A stretch of 64,000 bases of DNA from Crambe crambe (Eukaryota > Porifera > Demospongiae > Poecilosclerida > Crambeidae): contig OZ004583.1 of assembly GCA_963924555.1 (NCBI GenBank), forward strand, positions 5,737,501-5,801,500. The letters run 5' to 3'. Position numbers and translations under genes: made by a program. Shown here in pieces: positions 26,661 through 41,000 of this stretch. Position 1 is the first letter of the stretch, and each line of letters starts with the position of its first letter. The notes under the pieces were generated by a model. It was not told the DNA's origin. It saw only the letters and a program-made list of their open reading frames with translations, and did no database searches.

Positions 26661-27968
26661 AATGTGTTCACTTTGAGAATTATTACTTAATTATAATTAT
26701 TATTGTCATGTGATAATGTTATGTGATTACGCATGCGCGTATATATATACAACTGAGCATGCGCGTATGTAGCACTGCATCTGCAAGTAGCCATATCGTT
26801 TATTGAACAGTAGAAAGGAACAGTGGAAATCAAATTCTGTAAACATGTATCATAGTCTTCAGTCAACATCACATCTCATTCAAATTCTCTGCAGCAACAA
26901 GACTGCAGCCTATAGCTAAACACTTACTTTCTTTTGAGGATTGGAATCAGTTCTAAGTTTCTGCTACATGGCTTGTGGTAAATAAATACAAGCCCTTACA
27001 ATGTTAAGTGTATGCTTGTAAATGTAACTTTTAGCTATTACTAGTTCTTTCTGTTGGCAAGTAGCTATACCAGTAAAGGACATCTATCAACAGACTCTCG
27101 AGCTGTGGGTGCTAAACTTTTGAAATGGAGTATATAAGCAGAAATGGTCACATCCTGGAGAATGATAACAAGGTCTGGAATAGACATGCATGACCTTCAC
27201 ATTCCGAGTCCATGCTGCCTCTGATGTACTCTCCACTCCACTGAACCTGAAACGCTGGTGCTATACCAGGTTGATGCCAGATGTGAGCTTTGTAGCTCAA
27301 CCCCAATGGCTGTCCCCAGGCCCATTTTACCTGGAGACATAACAGTGTCTTCCTGAAGCTGGTGTCCTCCCTTAAACTACTTCTTCCACCAGAAGGGAAG
27401 ACCTACCGGGTGTAAGAGTTTCAGAAAACCACCCCCTCGCCACCGTACCTCCTGATATTCTCATAACATCAGCACGTCCTGACATTGTGATCATTCAGAT
27501 AAAGACACCTTCCTCATTGAACTTACCGTCCCTTATAATTCACCAGACTCCATCAAGAAGGCTGGCTGAATAGCAATTTTTGCATCCCACTCAATCTTTA
27601 TGGCCCATAGAGACTCATTTTGGAACACTGAACGCAATCTTCTCATTATGACTCAACATTCACTTTTGTTTTTTATCTCACTTTAGCTACATGTTTGTTT
27701 TTGTTTAGTTTTTTAATGTTTTCCCTTCTAACCTTACTTTGTAGCCTTGAGGCCTAGGGTAGCTTTTATTTTACACACTTTTGCTATCTTAATTCCAGTA
27801 TTCCATCCCATTCTGCGATTCTATTCACAAATAGACGAGACACCAATGCAGCTACAAGCTAGCTGGACTTCATTCCTTTTCATCATGGCATTCAAGGTGA
27901 ATAAAGATAATCACTGCTTCTAGCTATTGAATAGAATTGTAATAGTTATAGAGTTAACTAATATATAG
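26661..27968. other. Spacer, no gene supported
   Basis: Between the lectin start and the end of the large Roc-COR gene. ACGCATGCGCG-type NRF1-like strings occur at about 26731 and 26757, near the lectin promoter. Around 27200-27560 the base composition is less AT-rich and there are short broken open stretches, possibly a decayed element, but nothing I can name. Confidence 0.4.
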
Positions 27969-29054
27969 CTAGTCCAACTTTGTGATTTTAGCTGGAGGTG
28001 GCTGATCAGACTCTGCATCCTTATCATGCTATAACAAGAAAGGGGAAGCTCAATGGAGTTGAAATCATAGCTCATTCTAGAATAATACAAACCTGAATAT
28101 GTTGAACAGGAAGTGCAGACTGATAAACAGGAAGTGCAGACTGATCAGCAGAACTGTTGCCTTGCAGTGCTGGAATAATATATTATGGCATGCAAATGAT
28201 ATTAGTTAAATTTTATAGTGTCATAACTCTATAATAGTGCCCCATAAATTGTTTGGCTCTTCCATAATAATTATATTATGAGTCTGATCCTCAAATCAAA
28301 CTAAATTAGTGATATTTTTATGCTGGTTGCAGCCATATTCACTCCAGAAGATACTCACATTTCTTAATTTTTCCTGCTACTCCTTTGAGTTTGATTTTCT
28401 CGAGAGCTTTTATCAAACTGGCCCAAGTGGGTTGACCACTGGTGGCAACAACATTGTCAGCGCCATTTAGCCATCCTTCCACCAAATCCTCACAGAGCAT
28501 AGTCATCTTCTTGAGATTCGGCCAAAGCAATCCCAGAGCTGAACCAAGTTTAAGAAGCTCTTCTTTAGTCAGGTCAGATAAGTACTCAGTCACTTGAAAG
28601 TGATCCTTCATGCCTATGTAATGATGTATATAAGAAAAATAAAGATTCTGTACATAGTTAGTTACAGGTTTATAAATTTTGTAGCTAAAACACTCACCCC
28701 TATAAAGTTTAATGGGATTCATAAAACCCTTGAGAACCTATGACCTTCATGTATAAAAAATCTGACCATGCACCCAACCCAATGAAAGATTTGGCTGTAG
28801 ACTTGGATGTAGCTATTTAAATATACTAACTCAGTTCAGTATCAATGACTGCATCATGGGATGTGACATATTCCTGACTTGAGTGTCGAGCTGTGGTACA
28901 TAACAATACCATAAGTTAAAGGTTCTATGCAACTACTATGTTAATCAACTCCATACAAGTTTGGTCACAGTCTTTTAAACATCCAATTCACAGTGCATTA
29001 CCTTTATTAGTTAAAGGATGAGTTATTCTTCGATATCCACTTGACTTGAGATTC

Positions 29055-29090
<36 letters not shown>

Positions 29091-32000
29091 CACCATGTAT
29101 TACACTAGCTACTGACATGCTGACCTTTCTTTGGTCTGAACCAGGATAAGCAATCCTCAGATAAAACACAGCTCTTATGCTCACTTTCACAGTACATGAT
29201 GTAGTCGTCATCCTCGTAGTCTGGATCTTGGACTTGGTGGGTAGAGGAACATGAATCACACTTGATACAGAAGTAATGTTGGGTCTTCAGACTGTTGTAG
29301 TGCAGATCTTTTACCGAAGATTTGATACTTTTATCGACTATGTTGCGCATATCATTGCATAGATGGCTGATGTGAGGGCGACAAGACTCGCAACAAGATG
29401 GGTGCAAAACCATTTCTAGAAATGAAGACGAAAATTTGAGACTTACTCTGTCTTTAAACCGACCAACACTGAAGGATACTTGGTCTCTGAAAATAGAGTC
29501 GGGTATAAGCTCCCACTTAAGCTTGCTCTGGACTGTATTTGAAAGTAAAGTGTTTATTAAAACACCGAATATCCCTTTTGGGCAGTGATTGCATTCGAAC
29601 TCAATGTAGAGTGTGGGGATGTTAGAAACAAGTTCAGGTCTTTGAGCCACCTGGACATGGTTAAGGACACATGGGATGAAGTATCTGTCCTCTTCATTTT
29701 CTGATGAGGTAATTTGGGATATGATGCGGAGATGCACCAGTAATTTCAAGAATGAATTTGGATTGATGCCATCTTTTGCTCTTATCACTTTCATAAAAAC
29801 TGAAGCTGAAATAATGCCCCTATGCTTAAAATCCGAAAGCTCTTGTCGATAAAGCCGCTTAGAGGAAAATGTCTCAACAATGAGGTCTGTGACCTTATTG
29901 AAAAGCACTTGAGGTTCTCGTACGACGATGTTATGCAAGCCTTTTACGGGAAAATACTTGATCCTTCCAATTCGGGTGTGAAGAAATCGCAATAGGTGCT
30001 TCACTTGGTCTCTACTGATGCCATACTGAGCAGCTAGAGACACACATTCATCAAAAGAAACAATGCTCTTCTTCATATTTTCAAAATCAAGGCTGAACTG
30101 TAAGTAGCTGATAGGATAGTCAATGGTAAACTCATCTCGACCAATTACTATTTCACTGACTCTTGATCGGATGCGTTCAAAGTCCTCTTCACTCTTGCTG
30201 TAATTATCAACAGTGAACATCAACCTGTTGGATTGCTGATCTGCATACTGAACCAAGTGCTGGTATCCATGCTTACAAACTAGATCATTCAACTGTCGGT
30301 CTATCTCACTGATTTTCTCTTCAGCATTGGAACCAAGCAGATCCTTGTGTGTGCCTACGATGAAAACTAGAGGCTGATGGGTCTTGACTTCGCTTTGGCC
30401 AGTTACGTCCATGGCATCGACACTAGCAAGGCACTGCAGCAGAGCATCCTCTGTGCTGATGGAAGATACATATGAATTGATAACTGTTCTGTCTTTTTTT
30501 CGATACGATATTTTGAATTTGCTGCGGAGATCTTGATCGATGCGAAATAGGAAGAAAAATATGGATGGTCCAGATATCAGGAGAGGCACCATCTCTTGGA
30601 ACTCCACTTGACCACCAGTATCAGTCAAATAAATTGAATAGGAGTTCTTTAGATACCTTTGAACTCTGCTGTAGCCATATTTTCTTATTACAGATGAAAT
30701 GTTCTGGATTGATGGTGGAGGTGGTGGTTGCAAAAGTTGTCTCCTTGAGAGATCTACTCCATCACTTGTTAACATTTCTGAAGTGGCAGAGCCACTGGTT
30801 TGACATGGATTTGCAGACTGTGATACAAGTGGAGATGGTATTGGTTGAGGTGGAGCAATCGTAGTGGTGCTAGTCTGCACTGGTGATGCACTCTCACTAG
30901 CAGTGGATGGTGCAGGAGGAGGCACTGCTTTGGGTGTCATTGTTTTGGGTGTGATTGTTATGCTTTCCTTGTTCATTTGCCTCACAACAGACACCTCAAA
31001 CTCGGCTTCGGACCACTCTCCAGCCTGCAGTAGAACTGTAACTGATGCATGTTTGGCAGAAGAATCTTCTATTCCAACATCCACTATAACGACAGGTTCA
31101 CAGACACCAGTGGAGGGAGAGAAGTCCTTTAGTTCTTTGCGAACAAGGCGAGTGATTAACGAACTCTTTCCAGAACCAGGAGAACCTAGAAAGACAGAAT
31201 GTACTAATTTTCGTTTTATCACTCCAGATTTGTTGATGGCTTCTTGAATCACTTTGAGAAATTCTTTTTCATCTACTTCATCCTGACCAGAATCGTGGTC
31301 TCCTACAAGTATAGTAAGAAACCATTAATAAAATGTTTCTGGACAGATAACATACTGATGTGGTAACTATAATTAGTATATTAATCATTACTAGGCAACA
31401 TTTGACAGCAAGCAAGAGAGCAAGTATTTCTATAGCTTTTAGAGCTGATAGGCTCCAATTAATTTGTACTGAAAGACTGTGGATGATACTGGGAAAAATC
31501 TTCTAAGTTCATCAGCAGTCTTATAGAGGCACCTGCTAAACTGAATGTGACAAGCTATCAAGCTAGCACTATGAACCCAAGCCATCAGTTCTACACTTGG
31601 GTCAGAGAACCCAGAGACACCAGAGGTTAGCAATGAAAGGAAAGTAGCTGTCTCTAAAGTGGCCATGATTGATATGGACAGAGTCATAATCTAAGCAACA
31701 GTTAGCCTTCAGACTTTGGATTTTCTACTGTTAGATAGCCTAAAGAATCCTCTTTTGATATACTGCGAGTGCAAAAAATTTCTTCTAAATAATAATGCTA
31801 AATAGGGGTGGCCCCAAATTTAGCTGGACTATGACTGCAGCATCATATCAAACCAAGCCGTATGGTCCCAAAATCTATGCACTTTGACTGCAGCACATAT
31901 CAAACTGGGCTTGGATTGATACGATGTTGCAGTCAAAGTAGTACATAATCTAGCTAGATTTTTTGGGGCCATACGGCTTGGTTTGATAATTATGATGCAG

Positions 32001-35000
32001 TCATGGCCCAACTTTTACCAGTCAGATTTCATGACACATAATGGAATCCCCATACGAGTGGGGTCCAGTAACCTTCCATTTTAAGTAAACCAGATCACCA
32101 ACAGCAGACGTACAAAGAGGTTTCTTTGAATCATGCAATTGTTTCTGCATTAACTGTTGATTTTGAACTTTTGGTGTGAAATAGTAAATCAAGTCTGGAT
32201 CAAAGATGACGACCAATAAGAAGTTCTGCCGGATAGAACTGTCTTTGATACTTTTGATCCCCAATTTGAATGACTGGATTGTTAACAGGTAGAGGTAGCT
32301 ACAGGTTTAGCCCTGGAAATATGCTAGCCAGTATGGTGGAGGTGCAGCTGCTTAGGGAGCTCAAGCAGAAAGTGACCGAGTCAACTGTTCACCCCATCAA
32401 GAAGGACTTCATTGAAAGATTAAAAAGAAAAAAAAGTACTGAGGATGGTGATGTGAAAGTCTTGCCATGGAGAAAGCAAGGCAGACCACTTCTCCTTGGA
32501 GAACATTTGTACCATAGAGTTCAGTTATATTTGAAGAAGGTTAGGGATAAATCATTCAGTGAACCAATACAGCAGTTGCTAAAAGCGAGGTCAAAATAAA
32601 GTCCAAAAAAGAGAATATTTCAAACACGGGTTCCAGTTTAGCTAGACTTCGAGGGATAAAGTTACTCTAGCAAAATTCAAACCTTTTGATCACATGGCAA
32701 GAGCTCTTGATTCATTATAGTTCATTCAAACTGGCTGTTAGAAAACAGCTGCTAAAATCGGTCAATTTTTTTGGCTGCATTACACCTATGGGGGACACAT
32801 GTGGAGGAAGAAAATGTTTCCCATAGGCATAATACATGGAGCAAAAAAATATTTTCAATTCAATTTTGACTGGAGCAGTAGCTAGTTTCTGAAAAATGAG
32901 GACAGTATTCCACTGACTCAGCCAAAATGTGACTGGATTTAAAATTTCTTGCAAGTTGTTAGAGCCTGTTAAAGTTTAAAAGCCACATACAAAATGTACA
33001 TGAACTTTAATAATGAACCAAATTGGTTTTGATCTTGATAGGATTGATTCTGAATTCATAATAATTATTATGCTTATCTGCGTGAAATTGTACCTTTCAG
33101 AACAAAATCAACACCTGCTTTGAAGAAGATAATTATGTGTGTAGACCATGTTCTAATTATAAGAACAGTACTTGCTTCAAAACTTTTCAAAAAGTTTTCA
33201 GATTCATACCTTTGAGCCTGGTATCCAAGCAATAAAACATTTTAATATGAAGTTGATTAGTGTGTTGACCTGCTTTGAAACATTAGTTAGTGTGTCTGTT
33301 TGCTTCAACACTCATGGGTAGCTTTTCAAGCAAGATGTTATATATGATATAATATTCCACTGACACAGGTAGAAATTGCCAGTCTGCCAAATGGTACTAA
33401 ATGTACAATTTCAAGCAAGATGTTATAAGTTGTTAGAGCTTGTTAAAGTTTACAAGCTACATACAAAATGTACATGAAGCCTAATTTTCAAACCAAGATG
33501 ATCAAATTAAGATCTTGATATTATTCTGAAATCCATATAATTACATGCTTCAAATATGTTATCTGAGTGAAGTAGTACCTTTAGAACAGTGAGTCACTTC
33601 ATCAATGAGGGTCAATGGTATACTATTAACCCAGGTTAATAGGCATATGGAATGAGCGTGGGCAGGTTGCATAGGCACATGTAGGGGTGATATTCAAGCA
33701 GTGGTCAGACTGAGAAGCAGAAGGCAAGCGTATGATAGCAGAGCTGAAAAATTAACCCACCCGCCCACTTCCTGTGTAGCCTAACAAGGCTTGGGACCAA
33801 GTGCTGGGCACAGCATGGGTATTCACCATCCCAACATGTCTCATCTAAGCTGACTAAGTAGCAGAGGTGGGGCATGACCTGATATAGCAACCACATTGGT
33901 TGCTAGGACTACACCCATCCTGTCCACTAGCCTAACAAGGCTTGGGTCTTGTTAAGACCAAGTGCTGGGTATTCACCCAACATGTCTCACCCAAGCTGAA
34001 CTTGAGCAGCATAAAACAGGACAGGGTGGGACATAACCATATAGCTGGAAATATTGATGGGAATTATATTTACCATTTCATAAAATAATTTGACAGAAGG
34101 AAACTGTGCAAAATAAATAATGCGCGTGCGTTGCACATGTGTGCTGTGTACAGCTAGCTATCATCATTTAGCATGGATACTTTCAAGTTCTCTAGTTGTG
34201 TGAGGGGCCATCACGTCTAAGAAAGCGTATGAACTCCAGAAGAATTAGAGTGTAGAAGAGCAATCCTTATGCTGTTGCTGTTCTTAAGGCGGCTGCAATC
34301 GTTGGACACGTCCCTTGAAGAATTTCAGCCGCTTGTTCTCTCTTTCTTTACAGTGATGGCTTTGCAGGTTCAAGGCAGTACTGCTCTAATTTACCCCAGG
34401 GAAGGTCTATCAGTGTGACTTCTCTTCTTTGGTAGAATATATTTCAGCAAAGACACACAGTATGGCAGCCGCATGTAGTGGTGTGCAATAAATGGCACGC
34501 AATATGTGCATGTGTACATATCGCATGAACTTAATTAAACAATGCGATTTTTTGACGGTTTTATTTTTGGTGATATGATACTTAAACCGCCAAAGCATCA
34601 AATTAAAATCTTTGTATACATTTCCGGCCACACAGTAGCAACCACATCAGTTGCTAAGGGGGAATTGCAGCAAAGCACTCGAGCCCGTGCCCAGCACAGG
34701 TGTGTACAAGGGGGCTATATAATATTGTAGGCAAGATATTAAACAATCATACACCCTCATCTCTTTCTGTACATAAATATGCACAGTATGTGAAACGTAA
34801 TGAAACCATGCATGACTGTAATAGCAGCAACATTACCCCTTTAAGTTTCAATGCTAATAGGCAGTTATTGGTGTGTGTAAGTCTCACCTTTGACATACTT
34901 GGTGGTCACATCCTCAGCAAGTGCATCATAACCTGTACACCTGAGTGCCCAGGCCAAGTCATTCCAATCAATAATAACAGGGTTAAGACGCACCATGATC

Positions 35001-38000
35001 TCAGCTAAGGCTTTCTTTGGTGTAGTATTCTCATCGATTCTTTCCATTAGAAAATCAGAAAGAGGTAGATTTCGTGCCACTTTCTCCCAATCTTCCACTT
35101 CCTCCAACACCTTGTTTATTCTCTCAATGCTGAAGTTGGAATCTGTCAATGATGAAATGAAGATGTACAGGTATAATTATTCCAACATGATTACTCAAAA
35201 ACTAAGTGACTATCCCATGCACTGTAGAATGAGAATTAGAATAGTATTGTGCACATAGCTACACATCATACATGAGTCAATAAATTTCCCCTACAACATG
35301 TGCACACCTGTACTGATCATTCTGGCTATAGCTGTAATGGATCACTAAAAACAACTAACTCACCTCTAGTACAATAATCACAAGCTTTAATGGCCACATC
35401 GACTTCCACAACTATAATATCTTCTCCATAGAGTGCAGATGTAGCAATTGCCTTCCAAGTAGGTTGATCTGGATGGCTACTGATGTAACACATGGCAGCT
35501 GCCTTCACTTGCTGCTCCACACTGGGTATACAGGATATACGCTCCATTACTTCAGAGAATGGTCTGTAGTCACCAGAATCTTCCACGTTGGATATAATGT
35601 CCAATGGTGACTTCTTTGCACTCATCAGTACAGTTGTCAGGTTCTCAACTGTCATTGTGGGGTCTGCAGGGAAAACTTGATTACAGCTAGAACTGAATGG
35701 AAATAATGACCTATGACACAATAGCTACTTTAATCACTTAAAGGGAATTGTCTATGGAAGGGATAGTTTGTGTCATGAAACCATAGAGTCATTTTGGATT
35801 CCACTGTATCCCATATGAACCATACACTGCAATTTAGTTGCTATGGCATGTACACATGCTATTGAGATCTTATAACTCTAACAAAGCATGGAAAGGGTTT
35901 TAATAGAGGGTACAAAGTTGAATTCAAGTGATCCATATACACTGTTTGAGAATAAGTGTGTTCTAATTGTATTGCAGCCATACAGCTAGCTGATGGGATG
36001 TAATAGTTGACAGAGTCAGTCACTATGAAATGGAAACAAGTTCCATCAGTTTACACTCAACACTTAATACAGTTCTTAAAATAGTCCAGCTATATGTACT
36101 ATAATGGGAGGGGTCAAGTGAGAATCTGAGAATACAATCATCTAATGAATCAATCTGCCTGAGCCAATTACAAAAACTCTGAGGAGTATGCCATGGGTAG
36201 AATCTTAATAAAGATATTAGCTAGCACACAGTCAGTCAATTAGTCTAAAGTTAGGAGAGGTATGTGTGTAATGGAATAGGGGATTTCCCCTAAATTACCT
36301 GTCACTGGCTCTGCAAAGTTTCTGATGCTGTCAGCATACTTGCATCGATCAATTCTATCCATTATGCTTATGAGTTCTCTCCATGTAGTGATAGCATAAG
36401 CAGTCAGGAATTCGTCCCAAGAGTAGTAGTAGTAGTCATCATACTCGTCTATAAGTACATATGTATATTTCTGCACATTCTCAACAGAGAAATCTGATCC
36501 TAAAAGAGAATAATAATGTTACTTAGTCAGGATTCTAAGCATGCAATGTACGTATGCAGGGCCTAACTTTTTAAAACTCCAGGAACTATAATTTTAAGTA
36601 TCAGTTCTGATATTAGATAAGTATGAATGCTATTAATGCTACTATTATTATGCATATGAGAAATTTTATAGGAATCCCATTCCTTAGGTTATATAGGCTA
36701 ATGAGATTCTAGTGATCACATGGTCATACCAAAAAGATATAGTCCACTTAGATTTCACTTGGTAAGTCAAAAGACAACTCAAGAGTTTCTAAACTACAGA
36801 ATCTTTGCAACAGAGCTTGAAGACTGAAGACCCAAGACCAGTCCTTATTTGGAAGTAGTGGTAGCTAGAACAATAGGCCTGGACCACACTATCACAACAA
36901 TTTGAGCCTATTCTTGTTGCAAAGATTCTGCAAAACCCTGTATAGCCAGCCACTCACATCAAGATCATTACATTCCTGGATCCTATATGGATCATATCAA
37001 TACTACTAGAATTTCTTACACTGTTAGCTTACAAAGTATCAACAAGAAATGTATCTCTCACCATTAGGAAGGTACTTTGATGCCTGTTCAGCTGCAATCT
37101 CCTCCCCACAGTGAGACAGTGCTGTCACCACATTCCCCCAGGTCACATAGGGGCACACATGGACTAGGTGATGAACGAGGGCTCCTTTCTGATCGTGAGC
37201 AGACTTGATCTGTGATATAGTATGGTCAGCGATCCCCATGTACTTTGATATGGTCTTCCAGTCCTCCACCTCCTTTAATATCTCACTTAACAACTCAGCA
37301 GTAAATGTTGGATCTGCTAAGAGGAAAACGTAGTCTCAAGTGTATGCCCAGGAACAGTGATGACTACGTATGTCGTACTCATCACTTTATTTATATGTAT
37401 CATATAGCACTAAATTTTCATGGTTTTGCAATAGAAGTGTGAACCTCTAATTATTTTGCAATACCACCAAATCTGCAAAAAAATTACCCCATGAAAAATT
37501 CCTGCAATATGGTAGCTTACTGTCCCCTGACCTTTTGAGAAGTTAGTCATGGCACTCTCAGCAGCCTTCATCTCTCCAACTTCATAGAGCATTAGGGATA
37601 ATAACTTCCAAGAGGGACAACCATGACTGGTTATGTAAAGAGAGGCAGCAGCTCGTATCTTCTCTCCACTTAGGGATGAGATGCGGGAGCAAACTAATGG
37701 AGAATAGCCACCAATAGAAAACTCCTGTTTCTCCAGCACTGATGACACATCTCCCTCTATCTGCATGAGTACTGCTGCTACATTCTCTACACTCAAGGTG
37801 GATTCTACAGGAGTAAACACAGCATGTTGCATGACATGGATCATAAAGTACAACCATGCAGGTTAGGTGCTATTCAGATGGCTGCATGTATGAATGAATC
37901 ACACTCATCAAGATTTAGTGAAGTCTGCATGTGCTCATGTAGTCATCCTTGTATGTCTCATGCAAACATTTCTCATAAGATAATGCATGGAGGTAAAGTA

Positions 38001-41000
38001 TAGAGCTCATTAAGTTCGTATTGTGTAGCATTTTATTTTCAACTTTTTTGTGGATCTTAAAATATGAAAATGGAAATAAAACAAATACTCAAATCTTCCT
38101 ACCAGTGCCACCTGGCTGGGTACTGATACTAATTGTCAGTACTGAATCTGCAGTTGATTAAGTTTTAAGTTTTCTTGTGACTGTTAATTGCTCAGACTTG
38201 CCATTTTCATTCTGGGTGCACATTATTTAAAGTACTGTGCAGCAATTAGCTGGATTGATATTTGATACAAATGTAGTCTATAGTCAGAGCGGCAAGAAAA
38301 CCAGAACACACAAACACATTTGTATGAATATAGCCTGCTGCATAAGGGGTAGGTGCCAAGATTTGTTAAAATACTAGATGGTCAATCTGCAAAAGTTGTA
38401 CAGTGGAACCTCCAATAAAGGACCCTCCAAGAAAAGGACAACCTCCCAACAAAGGATGCTCTTTTGGGCCCCTTTCCCATAGCATTAGTACATTTTTAAC
38501 CTCCGAGAAAAGGATAGCCTCTCTGCAAAAACAAAGTGGCTGATCCCAAAGTGTCCTTTACTCGGAGGTTCCACTGTAATGAAAATTGAGCTCCTCCATT
38601 ACAAATTACTATGTAGTATCTATAGGTGGGCATTAATATAAGGGGTCATGATGGCAAAATAAAGTTATCTTGGCAATGGACTCTTCCAGATGATCATCAC
38701 CCTGACATGCTTCAAACAATGTTCAAACTTATGCAACTTTCTCAGGACTTCAAGCTAAAGTCAGGTCACACACATCAGGTCACACACAGAGAGACCTGAA
38801 CTCTGGGCTATAATAATATCAGCTAACAATACAGTCATGCATGATGATCAAACCTTGTGGTGGCTCAGCAAACTTTCGTATGTTATCAGCAACACTCCCT
38901 TCTATTGAATCGAGAGCCCAAATAAGTCTCCTCCAGGAAGAAGGTGCTCCCTTTCCTTCTAGCCAGGCATTGAGAACGAATTCAACACTAGATGCAGGAG
39001 CATCTTTCACTGCTAATCTATTTTGCAAAAGTGCTGCCTCTGCCTCCAGTATTTGTGGGATGTACTTGGTGATGTTAGGTAGTGTCAACTGTGGGACTGC
39101 ATGGGAACACAAAATAGTAGAACACATGATCACTACATGATCCAGTCAGAACATAATACCAGACAGTTCATCATTGCAGTGCATACCATGGTTAGTACAT
39201 CACTGCTCACTAAACATAGGGATAGTACATTACTACACACTGTACTTCACTCCACACCATATAGGAATAGTACTTCAGGATTTTATGTAGGGGGAGGAAT
39301 TATAGGGAGGTTTGTGAGGTTATAGGGGGGCAGGAAGTCTTGATGTCACTATTATTTTAGACCTTGGTTACATGTGATTTGTGTATGTAATATTAGCAAG
39401 TTTAACTTTGATGTGTGTACACTGAAAGTATGTGCAACACATTTACATAGTTCTCTTGATACACACCCCTAAGGAAGATATGGGATCATAACTGCATGAC
39501 AAGGAGATGCTGAACAACCTGAACACTTTAGCTAATATCTGTCTTCTATTGTTGTTGGAATAGAAAGACAGACCACAGATGAAGATAGAGAAAACTCACT
39601 TACTGAGAGAGAAAAACTTGATTAAACTTATTAATGAAAATAGCTAGTGATAGAACTAACAGATAATGATTTAGAAAAAGATGTATGGATGTATGGAATA
39701 AAAGGAAGACTAGTTGTGTGATTTTACAAGGGGGAGAAACACTCTTGAAGAAACCCAGATCACTGCACACCATATAGGGATAGTACATCACTGCACACCA
39801 TATAGGGATAGTACATCATTACACACCATATAGGGATAGTACATCACTACACACCATATAGGGATAGTACATCACTGCACACCATATATGGATAGTACAT
39901 CACTGCACACCATATAGGGATAGTACATCACTACACATCATATAGGGATAGTACATCACTACACACCATATAGGGATAGTACATCACTGCACACCATATA
40001 GGGATAGTACATCACTGCACACCATATAGGGATAGTACATCACTACACACCATATAGGGATAGTACACCATAATATAGGGAGACTCTCAGCTCTTCAAAT
40101 TATGAGCATTTCAGGTGACTCTTAATAAGTGATAATTTTATAAACCACTTACTCTGATCAGGATGGACTGGTGTCACCACTTGGAACACACGAGGAGGAC
40201 GCACTTGGAACACAGGAGAAGAAGGACCCACTTGGAACACAGGAGGAGGAGGAGGAACTGATAAGACCTATACATAATTATGGTAAAACAGTAACTTGAA
40301 TCCTACGTATCTTTCCTAAATCCTTTCATGAAAAATGCATCAAAACCTTCAATTGAGTTATTGACTGACCTCTGGTCTGAAGGGATTGGTCCACTGAGGG
40401 TTTTGCTGGAAGAGGGAGGAGTCAACTGGAGAGGAAAAGGAAGTGGGTGCAGACCTCACTAATTGGGTGGGTGGAGTCTGGAGTGGGAGCTGTGAGAATG
40501 GGTTGAGGTGGGTGGGATGAAACGGGCCCTGTGGGTGTGGTGGAATGGACAGGGGTTGAGTGGAGAATGAGGAAGGTGGTGAGGTGAGTGAAGGAGGCAT
40601 ACATCCAGTGAAGTGAGTAGGTTGGAGGGACACCTGTAACAAGTTTAATTGAAGTCATGTGTCATACATAGACCACCAAGTTATAACGAATATTCTATTT
40701 CTAATTTCACAAGTGAGCGCAAAAAATTTCTTCTAGGTTAAGTAGGGATAGCCTAAAATCTAGCTGGGCTGTATAATGTACTGCAGCCTCATATGAAAAC
40801 AATCCCTACTTTTACATCCACTGCCTATAGCTAGCTATGGCAGTTGTAAAAGTAGGGATTGTTTTCATACGAGGATGGAGTACATTATACAGCCCAGCTA
40901 GATTTTAGGCTATCCCTACTTAACCTTTTTATTTAGAAGAAATTTTTTGTGAACCAAATTAAACCACATGACTTTTTGATGGTTTTATTTTTGGTGATGT

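Noticed and set aside
27165-27565. Possible decayed coding element
   Set aside because: Only short broken frames and no motif that I can assign on either strand.
39770-40075. CRISPR-like array
   Set aside because: The 28-base units follow each other directly without unique spacers and lie in an intron of a eukaryotic gene.
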